NCBI GenBank assembly: GCA_013416795.1
Contig: RQSC01000630.1
Coordinates: 356,994-398,316, forward strand
DNA: 41,323 nucleotides
Direction of reading: 5' to 3'
DNA from: Prasinococcaceae sp. CCMP 1430
Taxonomy: Eukaryota > Prasinodermophyta > Palmophyllophyceae > Prasinococcales > Prasinococcaceae
Part shown: piece by piece, positions 9,158-19,600 of the stretch
How positions within the stretch are numbered: the stretch's first letter is position 1
Layout of the letters: every line of letters begins with the position of its first letter
The notes under the pieces: model-generated
What the model was told of the DNA's origin: nothing
Database searches by the model: none
What the model saw: the letters and a program-made list of their open reading frames with translations, nothing else
Translations under genes and position numbers: made by a program

Positions 9158-9191
9158 CCGCACGCGCGCGCGCGCGCGCGTGCGCGCGCCG
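9158..9191. repeat. Alternating CG/purine-pyrimidine tract
   Basis: A run of CG dinucleotides with a TG interruption, next to more GC-alternating sequence. It has the base order that favours Z-DNA and lies about 210-240 bp upstream of the first recognisable eIF1A exon. Confidence 0.6.
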
Positions 9192-9399
9192 GCGGCAGCC
9201 GTCTCGGCGGACCCTGCCTCCCTCCACCCCCTCGTCGCGCGCGTGCGCGATGTCGTAGTGTTGAGTACGCTGCCCGCCTCGCCCCCGCGAGCGGCCGGCG
9301 CTGCAGAAGCGCCGTGCGCACTGGCGCCCGCTGACCCCTCGCGCCCTCGCGCGGCATTTCACCGTCTGTTTGCCACTTTATCTTGGTTTTTTCGCACAG

Positions 9400-10402
9400 G
9401 CGCCGCGGAAAGAACGAGGGCGGTACGTTACGAGGCCGCCAGCTGCCAGCCGCCGCCGCCGTGCACCTTCCCCGTCGCCCACGGCGCTCCCGTGCCTGCG
9501 CCTGAGCGCACGCCACCCACTGCGGCTAGTGCCGAGCGCCAGCGCGGCGGCCGTTGTTTTTTCGCCGCGGCGACCTCGCGCGCGGGCACGGCGGCACTGC
9601 GCTACGCGGCGCCGTGCGACACGCACACACGCCCTGTGCACGCCCATCGAAGGCGCTGCTACGCCGCCGATGAGGCATCGGCGCTGCTCTATGTGCGCCC
9701 TGGCCAGGGATCCCACTGCAGCTGCCTCCGCTGCTCGCGCGTGCGCACCCCTGGCGTTCGTCAAGCGCAGCGACTGCCGCTGCGTGCGTCAAAGCGTGCG
9801 CCGGTTCGTGCGCGCCCAGCTACGAACGTCCACTGACTCACGCCGCGCTTGGCCTATCCCGTGTCTCACGTGCGTTCCACGACCCCCAAAGATGAGAAGC
9901 GCGAGCTGATTTTCAAGGAGGACGGCCAGGAGTACGCGCAGGTGCTGCGCATGCTCGGCAACGGCCGCCTGGAGGCCGCCTGCATCGACGGCGTGAAGCG
10001 CCTCTGCCACATCCGCGGCAAGATGCGCAAGAAGGTGTGGGTGTCCGCCGGCGACGTGATTCTCCTCGGCCTGCGCGAGTACCAGGACGAGAAGGCCGAC
10101 GTCATTCTCAAGTACGCCCCTGATGAGGCGCGCTCGCTCAAGGCTTACGGCGAGCTTCCGGACAACTTCCGCATTGACGTTGGCGTGGACGACGACGGCG
10201 CTGGCAGCGATGACGACGTGATCGAGTTCGACGACCAAGATAGGCCCGATCTCGACCTCGATCTCGCCGACAGTACGTGCTGCGATGCGCGTGGCTACGC
10301 TCTGCGCGCAGCTGCCGCCGGCGACGCGCGTGTCCGTCGTCTGGCACTGACCCTCGGTGTATCCCCCATTTCCCCCCTCGCTCTCCTGCACCCGCAGTCT
10401 AA
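9400..10402 (+). CDS. EIF1A: Translation initiation factor eIF1A, spliced, 5' exon not found
   Basis: Three exons can be assembled: 9400-9422 (23 nt), 9892-10272 and 10398-10402. The small exon follows a strong acceptor (pyrimidine-rich tract ending CGCACAG), encodes RRGKNEG and ends at GTACGT. Joining it to 9892 rebuilds a GAT codon and gives [20 protein letters not shown], as expected for eIF1A. The middle exon carries the OB-fold core ([51 protein letters not shown]) and an acidic tail. Donor GTACGT at 10273 and acceptor CCCGCAG at 10397 complete ATC and TAA, so the protein ends DLDLADI, like the family's acidic DIDDI end. eIF1A binds the 40S subunit and governs scanning and start selection. 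The family's basic N-terminus (MPKNKGKGGKN type) is not visible upstream; an additional exon is required. Confidence 0.9.
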
Positions 10403-10589
10403 AGCGCGTCGCAGAAGCATCACTAATAACCCGGCGACGACATCGCTCTCGTTGGGTATCCGCTCTGCGCCTCTTAAGACAAGGACCTGGCCGTTGGTTG
10501 TGCTTTGGGCGCCCGAGGGGCGCGCTTGGTAGGGCGCGCTCGGTCCATTTTGATACACAGGTGCCTCGCATTACACATATGGGTTACAG

Positions 10590-13500
10590 CTAGAAGCCAG
10601 GCAGACACGACAGGTCCAGGACGCCCTTCGGCAGGTCGGCCGCCTCGCGCAGCAGCGCCAGGCGGTTGGCCCTGATGGCCTCGTCCTCAGCCATCACGAA
10701 CACATTCTCAAAGAATGCTGCGGTGGGGGCCACGATCGCCACGGACGCGTCCAGCAGCACATCCACGCGGGCGCCCGACGAGCTCGCGCTGCTGTCTGCC
10801 GCGTCGAGCGCCGCGCGTACCTCGCCCACGGCCGCGTGCAGCGCCCGCTCCTCGTCCGTCTCGAAGAGCGCCGGGTCCACCGCCGCCCCCGCGTCGCCCT
10901 CCTTCCCACGGATGATGCGGGTGGGGCGAGCGTACGCCGCCATGACCTCCTTGAAGCCCTCGCTCTCCACGCGGGCGGCCAGCTGCGCCACCGCCGCGGC
11001 CGCCGCGGCAGGCTGCTCGGACCGCTCCGCAAGCACCGCGCGCACGCTCTCGATAGGATTGCCAGAGTCGACCAGCAGCTGCTCCAGCCGACGCGCGACG
11101 AACGTCAGCGCGCTGTCGATCGCCTCCTCGCTCACCTCGACCGGCTGCGAGGCCGCAGCGAGAGCGCAGCCTTCGCGCAGGTCCAGCGGCACGTCAGCAG
11201 CAATGGCCGTCTGCACGAGGCCGTACGCGATGCGGCGCAGCGCGAAGGGGTCGGCCGTCGCCGACGGCGCGCCAACCACGGAGATGAGCCCCACCAGCGA
11301 GTCAAGGCGGTCCGCGAGAGCGAGCGAGACGCCCGCTGGCGAAGAAGCCACCTCGTCACCCGAATTGCGCGGCAGCACCGCCTCGAACGTCGCCCGCGCG
11401 ACCGCCTCCGACGCTCCTGACGCCGCGGCGTAGTATCGGCCCATGACGCCGGCGAGGCTGGTGAACTCCATCACCATTGAGGTGGCAAGATCGGCGTTGG
11501 CGAGCGGCGCGGCCTCGGCAGCGAGCGCGGAGTCGTCCGCGCTCAACTTGAGCGCGGCGCACAGCTGCGGCACCACGCCCTCCACGCGCTTGCTCTTGTC
11601 GAGCATGGACCCCAGCTTCTTCTGGAATGTGATGCCCTCAAGACCAGCGCGGAACTCAACCAGCGGCTTCTTGAGGTCGGCCTCGTAGAAGAAGCGCGCG
11701 TCTGCGTACCGCGCGCGAAGCACGGCCTCGTTGCCCTTGCGCACGACGTCCTCGTCGCACGCGCCGTTGGCCACCGTGACGAAGTACGGCAGCAGCTTGC
11801 CTGTGGCGGGGTCCTCCACGGGAAAGTAGCGCTGGTGCTTGCGCATCACCGTCACCAGCACCTCGCGCGGGAGGGCGAGGTACTCGTCCTCATACGAGCC
11901 AAGAAGCGGCGACGGCGACTCAATCAGGTTCGTCACCTCGTCAAGCAGGCCCTCGTCGTCAGGCACTGCCCCGCCCACGCCTTCGGCGAGCGCCTGCGCG
12001 GCAGCCTTGACGGTCGCGCGGCGTTCACCGGCATCGGGCATCACACCAGCCGCGGCGACGGTCTCCAGGTACGCTTCGGCGCTCGGCACCGACACGGCGG
12101 GCTCCTCGCCGAAGTCATTGCGCACCGCACGGCTCCCACGGCCGCTCACCACGCCCACCGCCTCGAACGGGATCTCGGCGTCGCCGTGCAGCGCCACGAG
12201 CCAACGCAACGGGCGCGAGTACGCAGCCGTCGAGCCTTCCCACTTCATCGTCTTGGGGTACGACAGCCCGCCCACCACGCCAGGCAGCGCCTCGGCGAGC
12301 ACCTCGCCAGCCGCGCGGCCAATGTCCTTGACCTCTGCGTACACGTACTCCACGCCCTTGTCATCCGCACGGCGCACCAGCTGGTCAGGGCTCACGCCAT
12401 TCTTACGGCAGAAGCCCTCAGCGGCCTTGGTGGGGTTACCATCGGCATCGAAGGCGGCCTTCACAGGCGGCCCGCGCATGGTGCGGGACTCGTCCGCCTG
12501 CGTTGACGCGAGGCCCTCGACGACCGCCCACAGCCTGCGCGGCGTGCCCGAGACCGTGACCTCGCCATGCGACAGGCGCAGCTCCTCGAGCATGGTGGGA
12601 AGCGCCTTCTCCAGCTGGGCAATGCCTGAGGCCACGTCCTGAGCTGGAAGCTCCTCGGAGCCGACCTCGAGCACGAAAGTGCGCGGGGCGTCGGGCAGCG
12701 CCGCGGTGTCCACGGAGGGTGCCACCGGCACCGGCGCGCTCTCGTGCACCCCAAGCGGATACTCGAGCTCATCGCGCCGCTCGACCCACAGCTTGGCGGA
12801 GTCGCGCGCGAGCGCGCGCATGCGCCCGAAGTACACGGCGCGCTCCGTGACGCCCACAGCGCCGCGCGCGTCCAGCACGTTGAAGGCATGGCTCGTCTTG
12901 AGGACATTATCGTACGCCGGGACCGGCAGGCGCTTCTCGAGCATGTCCTTGGCGGCGGTCTCGTACGCGTCGAAGCGCGTCTTGAGGTTGTCCACGTCGG
13001 CCTCGTCCATGTTATACACGGACTGCTCGTACTCGTTCTGCATGAAGAGCTCGCCGTAAGTGATGTCGTCGGTGTACCTGATGTCCTTGAAGTGGTCGAC
13101 GTCCTGCAGCGCCATGAGGATGCGCTCGAGGCCGTAGGTGATTTCGACGCTCACCGGGCTCAGCGGGAGCGAGCCGCACTGCTGGAAGTAGGTGAATTGC
13201 GTCACCTCCATGCCGTCCATCCACACCTCCCAGCCGAGCCCCCACGCGCCGAGCACCGGGCTCTCCCAGTTGTCCTCAACGAAGCGCACGTCGTGCGCGC
13301 CGATGTCGATGCCGAGCGCGCGCAGCGAGCCGAGGTAGAGCTCCTGCGTGTTGCCGGGCTCGGGCTTGAGGATGACCTGGAACTGCGTGTGGCGCTGCAC
13401 GCGGTTTGGGTTGTCGCCGTAGCGCGAATCGTCCGGGCGCACGGACGGCTCTGCGTACGCCACGCGCCACGGCTCCGGGCCGAGCACGCGCAGGAACGTG

Positions 13501-13772
13501 CCCGGGTTCATCGTGCCCGCGCCGACCTCGGTGTTGTGCGGCAGCCACATGGTGCAGCCCACGCTGGCCCAGTACGCCTGCAGGCGCTGGATGGCCTCCT
13601 GGAACGAGGGCACCGGAGGCAGCGGCGCGTCGCGCGCCGCGGCCGCTGCGTCTGATGCTGCCGCTGCGAAGCAGAAAAGCCCTGTGGCCCCTCCGGCGCC
13701 CGCGCGCCGCACGCGCGCCGCACGCCGCACGCAAACCCCGCAGGTGCGCCACACACGCGCGCGCGCGCGCAT
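10590..13772 (-). CDS. glyQS: Organellar glycyl-tRNA synthetase, bacterial alpha-beta fusion type
   Basis: 1060 aa from the in-frame ATG at 13772, which lies within a CG/CA microsatellite. Residues 1-55 are rich in Arg and Ala with almost no acids, like a transit peptide. The alpha-subunit (class II catalytic) part follows to about 340: [75 protein letters not shown] and [20 protein letters not shown] beta-subunit part (about 355-1060) begins [13 protein letters not shown], contains [14 protein letters not shown], and ends in a DALR-like region with [19 protein letters not shown]. Bacteria encode alpha and beta separately or fused; plants and algae use a fused version in plastids and mitochondria to charge tRNA-Gly. 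The lengths agree. No intron is needed. It converges on eIF1A with a 187-bp gap. Confidence 0.95.
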   Translation of the reverse strand: MRARARVWRTCGVCVRRAARVRRAGAGGATGLFCFAAAASDAAAAARDAPLPPVPSFQEAIQRLQAYWASVGCTMWLPHNTEVGAGTMNPGTFLRVLGPEPWRVAYAEPSVRPDDSRYGDNPNRVQRHTQFQVILKPEPGNTQELYLGSLRALGIDIGAHDVRFVEDNWESPVLGAWGLGWEVWMDGMEVTQFTYFQQCGSLPLSPVSVEITYGLERILMALQDVDHFKDIRYTDDITYGELFMQNEYEQSVYNMDEADVDNLKTRFDAYETAAKDMLEKRLPVPAYDNVLKTSHAFNVLDARGAVGVTERAVYFGRMRALARDSAKLWVERRDELEYPLGVHESAPVPVAPSVDTAALPDAPRTFVLEVGSEELPAQDVASGIAQLEKALPTMLEELRLSHGEVTVSGTPRRLWAVVEGLASTQADESRTMRGPPVKAAFDADGNPTKAAEGFCRKNGVSPDQLVRRADDKGVEYVYAEVKDIGRAAGEVLAEALPGVVGGLSYPKTMKWEGSTAAYSRPLRWLVALHGDAEIPFEAVGVVSGRGSRAVRNDFGEEPAVSVPSAEAYLETVAAAGVMPDAGERRATVKAAAQALAEGVGGAVPDDEGLLDEVTNLIESPSPLLGSYEDEYLALPREVLVTVMRKHQRYFPVEDPATGKLLPYFVTVANGACDEDVVRKGNEAVLRARYADARFFYEADLKKPLVEFRAGLEGITFQKKLGSMLDKSKRVEGVVPQLCAALKLSADDSALAAEAAPLANADLATSMVMEFTSLAGVMGRYYAAASGASEAVARATFEAVLPRNSGDEVASSPAGVSLALADRLDSLVGLISVVGAPSATADPFALRRIAYGLVQTAIAADVPLDLREGCALAAASQPVEVSEEAIDSALTFVARRLEQLLVDSGNPIESVRAVLAERSEQPAAAAAAVAQLAARVESEGFKEVMAAYARPTRIIRGKEGDAGAAVDPALFETDEERALHAAVGEVRAALDAADSSASSSGARVDVLLDASVAIVAPTAAFFENVFVMAEDEAIRANRLALLREAADLPKGVLDLSCLPGF

Positions 13773-13790
13773 GCACACGCACACACACAA
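13753..13790. repeat. CG and CA microsatellite overlapping the GlyRS start
   Basis: Alternating CG then CA dinucleotides on the plus strand. They include the only in-frame ATG (minus strand, 13772-13770) ahead of the GlyRS transit-peptide-like region. Confidence 0.8.
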
Positions 13791-14288
13791 ACTCTCATCA
13801 CACCTCCATCTTCAGTCAGGTGCAGGCGCGCAGCATCCAGAACCACAACACAACTGATCAAACCGACACCAAACAACAAACGACACATGCGCCTGAATTC
13901 CATCCGCGCCTCGCCGACCCACCAACCAACTACGTACAGTAAGCGGCCCAGCACGATCGATACCCCGGTCCGGGCCTGCACCAGCCAGCCGGAGGCCCGG
14001 CCTTCTCCAGCGCATGCCGGCCGGAGGACGGACGATGTGGCCGAACGCCAGCCGCGGAAAGGAAGAGGAGGAAGAAGAGACGGCATCCAGCCAGGCTCCA
14101 TCAATTGTTCCAACCAACCAACGCTCGCGCGGTCTCGTTCCCGTTCCGTCGCGTCTTCTGTCTGCGGATGGATCCATCGCGGGGCGAATCGCCCGCAGGG
14201 GCCGCGCGGCGCCGCTGCGGAGCCGTCCCAGCCAGACATCCCGCGGCGGCGGGTGCGCGCGCGGGCCGCGACGGGCGAGGGAGGGAGG
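13791..14288. promoter_or_regulatory. Divergent spacer between GlyRS and acyl-ACP thioesterase
   Basis: Upstream sequence for both genes, less GC-rich near 13800-13960 (A/C-rich, for example CAACTGATCAAACCGACACC). The thioesterase 5' exon, including any targeting peptide, may start in this stretch (an ATG at 14168 is in frame with the sequence up to the gap), but the gap prevents a decision. Confidence 0.4.
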
Positions 14289-14329
14289 NNNNNNNNNNNN
14301 NNNNNNNNNNNNNNNNNNNNNNNNNNNNN
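14289..14329. other. Assembly gap (41 N)
   Basis: Undetermined bases immediately 5' of the recognisable thioesterase reading frame, flanked by very GC-rich sequence. The true length is unknown, and 41 is not a multiple of three, so frame cannot be carried across it. Confidence 0.99.
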
Positions 14330-15605
14330 GCGACGCCCGCCGCTGCGGCGAGGCGCGCGCCGCTGCGCGCGCCGGACGAGCCGACGACGCCTGTCAGCGG
14401 CGACGTCGCGCGGGGCGATGGGAGCGCGCGCTTCGCTGAGGACGGCGCTGTGTACTCGGAGGACTTCCGCGTGCGCTGCTACGAGTGCGACCCCTCGCGC
14501 GCTGCGACGCTCGAGACTGTCATGAACCTGCTGCAGGAGTGCGCGGTGAACCACGCCGTGGCCGTCTTTGGTGACAACGAGGGCGGCTTCGCCACTGACA
14601 AGGAGATGATTCGCCTCAACCTCATGTTCGTGAGTGGCGCGCACGCGCGGGGGCGCCGCAGGGGCGGCCCAGGCGCTGGGGGGGAGGGGGGGGGAGCGAG
14701 GCCACGTGCGCCCCCAGCGAGTGCCCTCGCCAATCTCGCCCGTGAACTGACGCCTCGCGCTCCGCAGGTCATGAGCAAGATGCACCTGCGCATCGGCGCT
14801 TACCCCGCGTGGAACAACGACGTTCGCTGCGACACGTGGTTTGCCATCTCGGGCAAGCTCGCCGCGCGCCGCGATTGGATGCTCTATTCGGCGGATGGCG
14901 CTCAGGCGCTCGCTGCGTCGACATCGACGTGGCTGCTGGTGAACACCGAGACTCGCAAGCTGGGGCGCATTCCTCCCGAGCGCATCGAGGCGTACAAGGA
15001 GCTCACCCCGACAGAGCCGCTGCACGCGCTCGATGCTGACGAAGAGAAACTGGCGCCGCGCCCGCCTCAGGAGGGAGACGACGCGCAAGCGCTGGTGGCC
15101 TCATTGGGCATGGGAGTGAGGCGCACCGATACCGACATGAACCAGCACGTCAACAATGGTGCGCACAGCTGCGCAACGTGCCTATCGCCCAGCGCGCTGG
15201 CGCGCGCTCGCGCGCGCTGGCCCGAGCGAGCGGTGGTGTCGGCCCTCGAACGCCCGTGCTCCCGCCTGCGAATCGAAGCCCTGCTCGCACCTTGTCTGTG
15301 CTGACAGCCTGCGACTCGCACCCTCCGCGTCGCTTGCATCAGTGGCGTACATCCGGTGGTTGCTCGAAGCCGTTCCCAGCGACTACTTCGACAGCCATGT
15401 GCTCACTGGCATCACGCTTGAGTTCCGCAACGAATGCCACTACGGCGAATCCATCAACGCGTGGGTGACGGCGGAGGCCACGGTGGCCGAGGGGGGCTCT
15501 GTCACTGCAGCCGAGGAAGGAGAAGAGGTCCTCTATCACTGGCTTCACAGCGATGACAATGATAAGGAGCTCATGCGCGCCAAGACCTTCTGGCGACCGC
15601 GGTGA
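14330..15605 (+). CDS. Acyl-ACP thioesterase (fatty acyl-ACP hydrolase), 5' end in gap
   Basis: Exons are 14330-14629, 14768-15158 and 15343-15605, with introns 14630-14767 (GTGAGT...CCGCAG, phase 0) and 15159-15342 (GTGCGC...CATCAG, phase 1). The product reads ...VYSEDFRVRCYECDPSRAAT, LETVMNLLQECAVNHA, then across the first junction IRLNLMF|VMSKMHLRIGAY, and across the second DTDMNQHVNN-VAYIRWLLEA. It ends in ELMRAKTFWRPR. The double hot-dog layout, the D-x-N-x-H element (DMNQHVNN) and the downstream cysteine in FRNECHYGE agree with the Asp/Asn-His-Cys region of plant FAT thioesterases. These release free fatty acids from acyl carrier protein in the plastid stroma and set chain length for export. 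The plastid-targeting region is missing or in the gap. It converges on the VMA21-like gene 93 bp away. Confidence 0.87.
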
Positions 15606-15698
15606 GATGCGCGAGTGATTAACGCCATATTCACACGTGACACACAGTCCCACCGCACCAGGGTCTGCAGACTAGCGCGGGAGGCATGCGCGCAGCGC

Positions 15699-15962
15699 TC
15701 ACTGGTCCTTCTTGCCCTCGGTCTTCTTGGGCGCCGGGACGTGCTTCATTCGCGCATCGTGCTTCTCGACCAGCGCCATGATGACAAAGACGATCTGCAT
15801 GAAGATCACGGCCAGCACCGCGCCAAGAGCCTTGCTCGTGTACCTGTTCTCGATGCCACAGATACGCCCGATGAAGTCGGTGATTTCGGCCCCGGTCTCC
15901 GTGTACAGGACCCACGTGGGGGCCACCCACATAAGCACGGACACGCCCATGAACTTCTGCAT
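15699..15962 (-). CDS. VMA21: VMA21-like V-ATPase assembly membrane protein
   Basis: 87 aa from the ATG at 15962. There are two membrane segments (MGVSVLMWVAPTWVLYT and LGAVLAVIFMQIVFVIMALV) joined by a short polar loop, then a charged tail ending EGKKDQ. Two hairpin helices of this size plus a C-terminal dilysine KKxx (KKDQ) ER-retrieval signal match VMA21, an ER protein that assists assembly of the V-ATPase Vo sector. Sequence similarity beyond topology and tail is modest, so other small ER two-TM proteins remain possible. An acceptor-like CACGCAG ends at 15981, in phase with the frame, so an upstream exon adding a few residues is possible. Confidence 0.6.
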   Translation of the reverse strand: MQKFMGVSVLMWVAPTWVLYTETGAEITDFIGRICGIENRYTSKALGAVLAVIFMQIVFVIMALVEKHDARMKHVPAPKKTEGKKDQ

Positions 15963-16626
15963 CGCCGCCTTGCCTTGCGCCTGCGTGGCATGCGCAACGC
16001 GTGCAGGTATCGCACACGCCGTGCGTCAGCGCGTCAGGGTGGTGCGCATCGCATGCGCAGCATACCGCGCGAGCAGCGACCTGCGGCGCCGCGCGACAAG
16101 GAGGCGCGCAGTCTGCACAATTCGCTCTTGATCCCACGCCGCCTGCAGCTCCGGCGCGGCGCCTCAGCACGGCGCGGGGGTTCTTGCTTAGCGGCAGCGG
16201 CGACTGCCGCGCGCCGCGTCGCCGCCGCGCACGCACCGCACCACCGCCCGTGTCGGCCGCGAGCGTACTTCAGATGCGTGAGCAACGAAGATGTGGCGCC
16301 CGCCGCGGCGAGCTCCGCCCGCCCTCCCCTCGGCTCGCACCGGGCGGGCCATGCTGCGCGCAGGCGCACCGCCCCCAAAACTCTCGCGGCCCGGCTTCGA
16401 GCGAACCCTCTTCACGGGGTTTGTACCGCAAATGCGACCCGAAAATGGCTCTCGTCTCCGACCGACAGACTGCGGGAGCGCCTCGCACCGCAGTGGCCTG
16501 CGGCTGTTTCCATTTCGAGTGCTGCGCGCCCCCGCGCGAGCAGAGGGGGGGGTGGGGGGGGAGGGCACAGTGCGCGCGAGCCGCGGCGGGGGCGCCCCCC
16601 TCTTGGGAGGGGGGGTGGGAGGCGCG
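15963..16626. promoter_or_regulatory. Divergent spacer upstream of VMA21-like and RhoGAP genes
   Basis: 664 bp of GC-rich sequence with a G-rich stretch near 16546-16618 (several runs of six or more G) just ahead of the RhoGAP ATG. A possible first exon of the VMA21-like gene may lie in the left half. No other gene is supported. Confidence 0.35.
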
Positions 16627-19600
16627 ATGATCAAGCACGGCGTCGTGTCGCTGCGCGAGGAGACGAAGAGAAAGGGCGCCTTTAAGACCCGCATGCTCGC
16701 CCTCGCCTTGGGCGGGTCGGCGGCCCGCGAAAAAGGCGTGTTCGCGCACCTCTGCGCGTTCGACAAGCCGCCGAAGGATGGGAGGACGCTTGACATGTCC
16801 GCGGCGGCTGCGAGCGTCGACGTTACGGCGCGGTTCGAGGCCATCGGCGAGGTGAAGCATCCTGACAAGCATGGGGTGACCGTGCGCAGCCCCGAGACGG
16901 GGCAGAAGTTCACGCTGAGATGCCGGGACGACGCGGAGCGCGACGCATGGCTGGCCGCATTCGCGAAGGTCATACGCGCCGCCGACCGCCAGGCGCAAAC
17001 ACACGCTGCAGCTGGAGACGGTCCTGCGTCGCCTCGTGGCTCAGAGGGGAGTGCTGCTGCCAGTGCGAGCGACAAGCATGTGGCCGGACACAAGAGCTCC
17101 GCAAAGGGCGCTGGCGGCAGTGGTGGCAGAGCGCGCGTGTTCGGTGCGCCGCTTATAGCCGCGCACGAGCAGGCGGTAGCGGGCAAGAGCTGGCTGGTGG
17201 CCGCTTTCGATGCACTGCGCTCGCATGGTGGTATTGATGCGGAAGGCATCTTCCGCGTCTCAGCTGCCGCGCCAAAGCTGAAGGCCGTCCTGCAGCAGTA
17301 CCAGGACAATTTCCCGGCCGCTATGCCCGGCGCAGCTGACGACCCGATCGTGCTGGCCGACGGCATCAAGTACTTCCTGCGCGCGCTCAAGGACGCACCT
17401 GTGAGCGAGGCGGACCGCAAAGCGCTCATGGACACTCACCGACAGCTCAAGGCTGCCGGCGTTGGAATCGAGATGGCTACATACATGCGCGAGGGGCCCA
17501 TTGCAGCCTTGCGTGCTCCTAGCATGTGGATCGTCTCGGAGCTGAGCATGTTTCTGTGGGAGGTCGCTTCGAGGCAAGAACACAACAAGATGGACGCCAA
17601 GGCACTCGCGGCATGCCTGGGACCGCTCTTGCTTCGTCCTCCAAAGACGCTTGACATCGACGCTGATGCCTCGCAGGAAGAAATCATGCGTGTGGCAATC
17701 GCAGACCGTGACGGGGGCAACGACGTGCTTCACGTGCTCATTGAGTACGCGCCTGATATTTTTGTCTCCCAAGAGGACATGGACAGGAGGCTAGAGGACC
17801 AGGCGCAGGTCGATCAGCAGCGGCGCGAGCAGGCCGAGCGCGAGCGCGAACGAGCGCAACAGCTTGAGCAGCAGCAGCAGCAGCAGCAGCAGGCCGAGCG
17901 CGAGCAAGCCCAATTCAAACCGGAGGAACAGCAGGGGCTTGGCGATGGTGGAGAGGTTGAATCGTCGGAGAAAGAGCCTCTCGTGGCTGCTGGGGCGCCA
18001 ACTGCTCCTTCTCCCGAGCGACGTGCGCTCGAATCACAAGCTCGCGCTCTGAGCGAAGAAATAGAGTCTGTCAGCTCAAAGCGCGCCACAATCGCCGCGC
18101 AGCTGCAGGCAGCGGGGGGCGTACTGGACACCGCCAAAGAACGCGAAGCGGTGGAGCAGGCACGAGGGCGCGTCACCGAGCTTCAAAAAAAGCTGGCAGA
18201 CGAGCGCGCAGCAGCAGAGGAGCTTGCCACCGCGCAAGGAGACCTTGCCTCTGCTCATGAGCAGGTGAGCGCACTGCGCGCGGAGCGTGAAGCGCTCGAT
18301 CAAAAAGTCGAGGCGTGCGAAGCAGAGCTCAAGTCTCTCGCGGCTGCCGCAGCCCAATCGGCAGAGAGAGCTGAGGTGGCACGTGCGGAGATTGCAGCAG
18401 CAGAAGCAGAGCTCGAGGAGGCAAGGGCGCGCGCGTCGAGCGCGGAGGTCGCATTAGAGAACGCACGCGCCACTCATAGTGGACCCGACAGTATCAACAG
18501 CACACGCCTCACGGCCCTCCGGGAGCAGATCTCTGAGCAGGTGGCCTTGGAGCAGCGGTACACAAGCGAAGCAGAGCAGGCTCGGGCGGGTGCGGCCGCG
18601 GCAGGCGCTGCCGCTGCTGCTGTGGACTTGCTGCGTGCCGACCTGGCATCAGCTGAGCGCTCCGCATCGGCCGCGAGGAAGGCCGCCGAAGAGGCTGAGG
18701 CGGCGCTGTCGGACGATGCAGCTGCCGTCGAGGACGCGAGCGCTGAGCGTGAAGTCGTGAAGGAGGAGCTCGAGGCTGCGAAGCGTACCTTAGCCGAGGC
18801 CGAGGCGGCGCGATCAAAGGCTGCCGCGGCACGCGTGCGCGCCGCTGCCGAAATGCGCTCGCTCGAGGGCGAGATTGAGGCCTTGCGCGCAGAGGTCAAG
18901 TCTGTCGCAACATCTTCCGTCAAGGCTGCCGAGGATCGTGCCAACGAAGAGGATAGCGCGATCGCACGCGCGGCAGAGGCGCGAGCTGAGCGCGATGCTC
19001 TGCGCGAAAAACTGAACGCCGCACGCGCAGCCGCCACGGAGAGTGCTGAAAGCGCCGGGGCTGTCGCCGCTGCTGCACAGCGCGAGTGCGGTGAGCTGCG
19101 CGCGGAATGTGAGTCCATGCAGGGCGAGATCGACGCTGTTAAGAGACAGCTGGCAGCGACGGAGGGGGACGAGGGCGTTACTTCGCTACTCGCGGAGCGC
19201 AACCTGCTCTTTGCCGAAACCTCGAAGGTTCGCGCCGCGCTCGACGCTGCTCGTGTGAAGCTCGCTGAGCGTGAGTCGGCGAGGGAGCGCCACGTGGCAG
19301 AGGTGCGAGCACGTGCGGACGCACAAAGCAAGGAGCTCGAGGAAAAGCGCGAAGAGCTCGCCAAGCTCGAGGTGTCCCTCGCAGAATCAGAGAGTCAGGT
19401 ACGTGGCGCGCATAAATTGAGTGACGCGCGCATGCGCGCGTGCCTGCGCCAACTCATGCTGACAGAAGTACGTCCTCAGCCACGTGAAATCACGTGTCCA
19501 GGCTGCGCCAGCTACTGATGAGGGCGCTTTGCTAGGGAAGGAGCTCTCCGCTATCGCGCCGCTCATCGATGCAGCGTCTTCGCGCGCTGCAGCTGCAGTG

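Larger units (their letters stand above)
8377..9399. promoter_or_regulatory. Divergent spacer between PLAA and eIF1A
   Basis: About 1 kb without a supported gene. It holds two TTAGGG/telo-box-like motifs (8541-8550, 8571-8580), the A17/T17 fold-back (8648-8724), several short GC hairpins around 8965-9025, and an alternating CG tract near 9164-9190. The unseen first exon(s) of eIF1A should lie in or beyond it. The open frames here encode Arg/Ala/Pro-rich shadow sequence only. Confidence 0.45.

Noticed and set aside
9370-9909. Long plus-strand open frames across the eIF1A intron
   Set aside because: Arg/Ala/Pro-rich shadow sequence; splice signals and eIF1A homology show this is intron.
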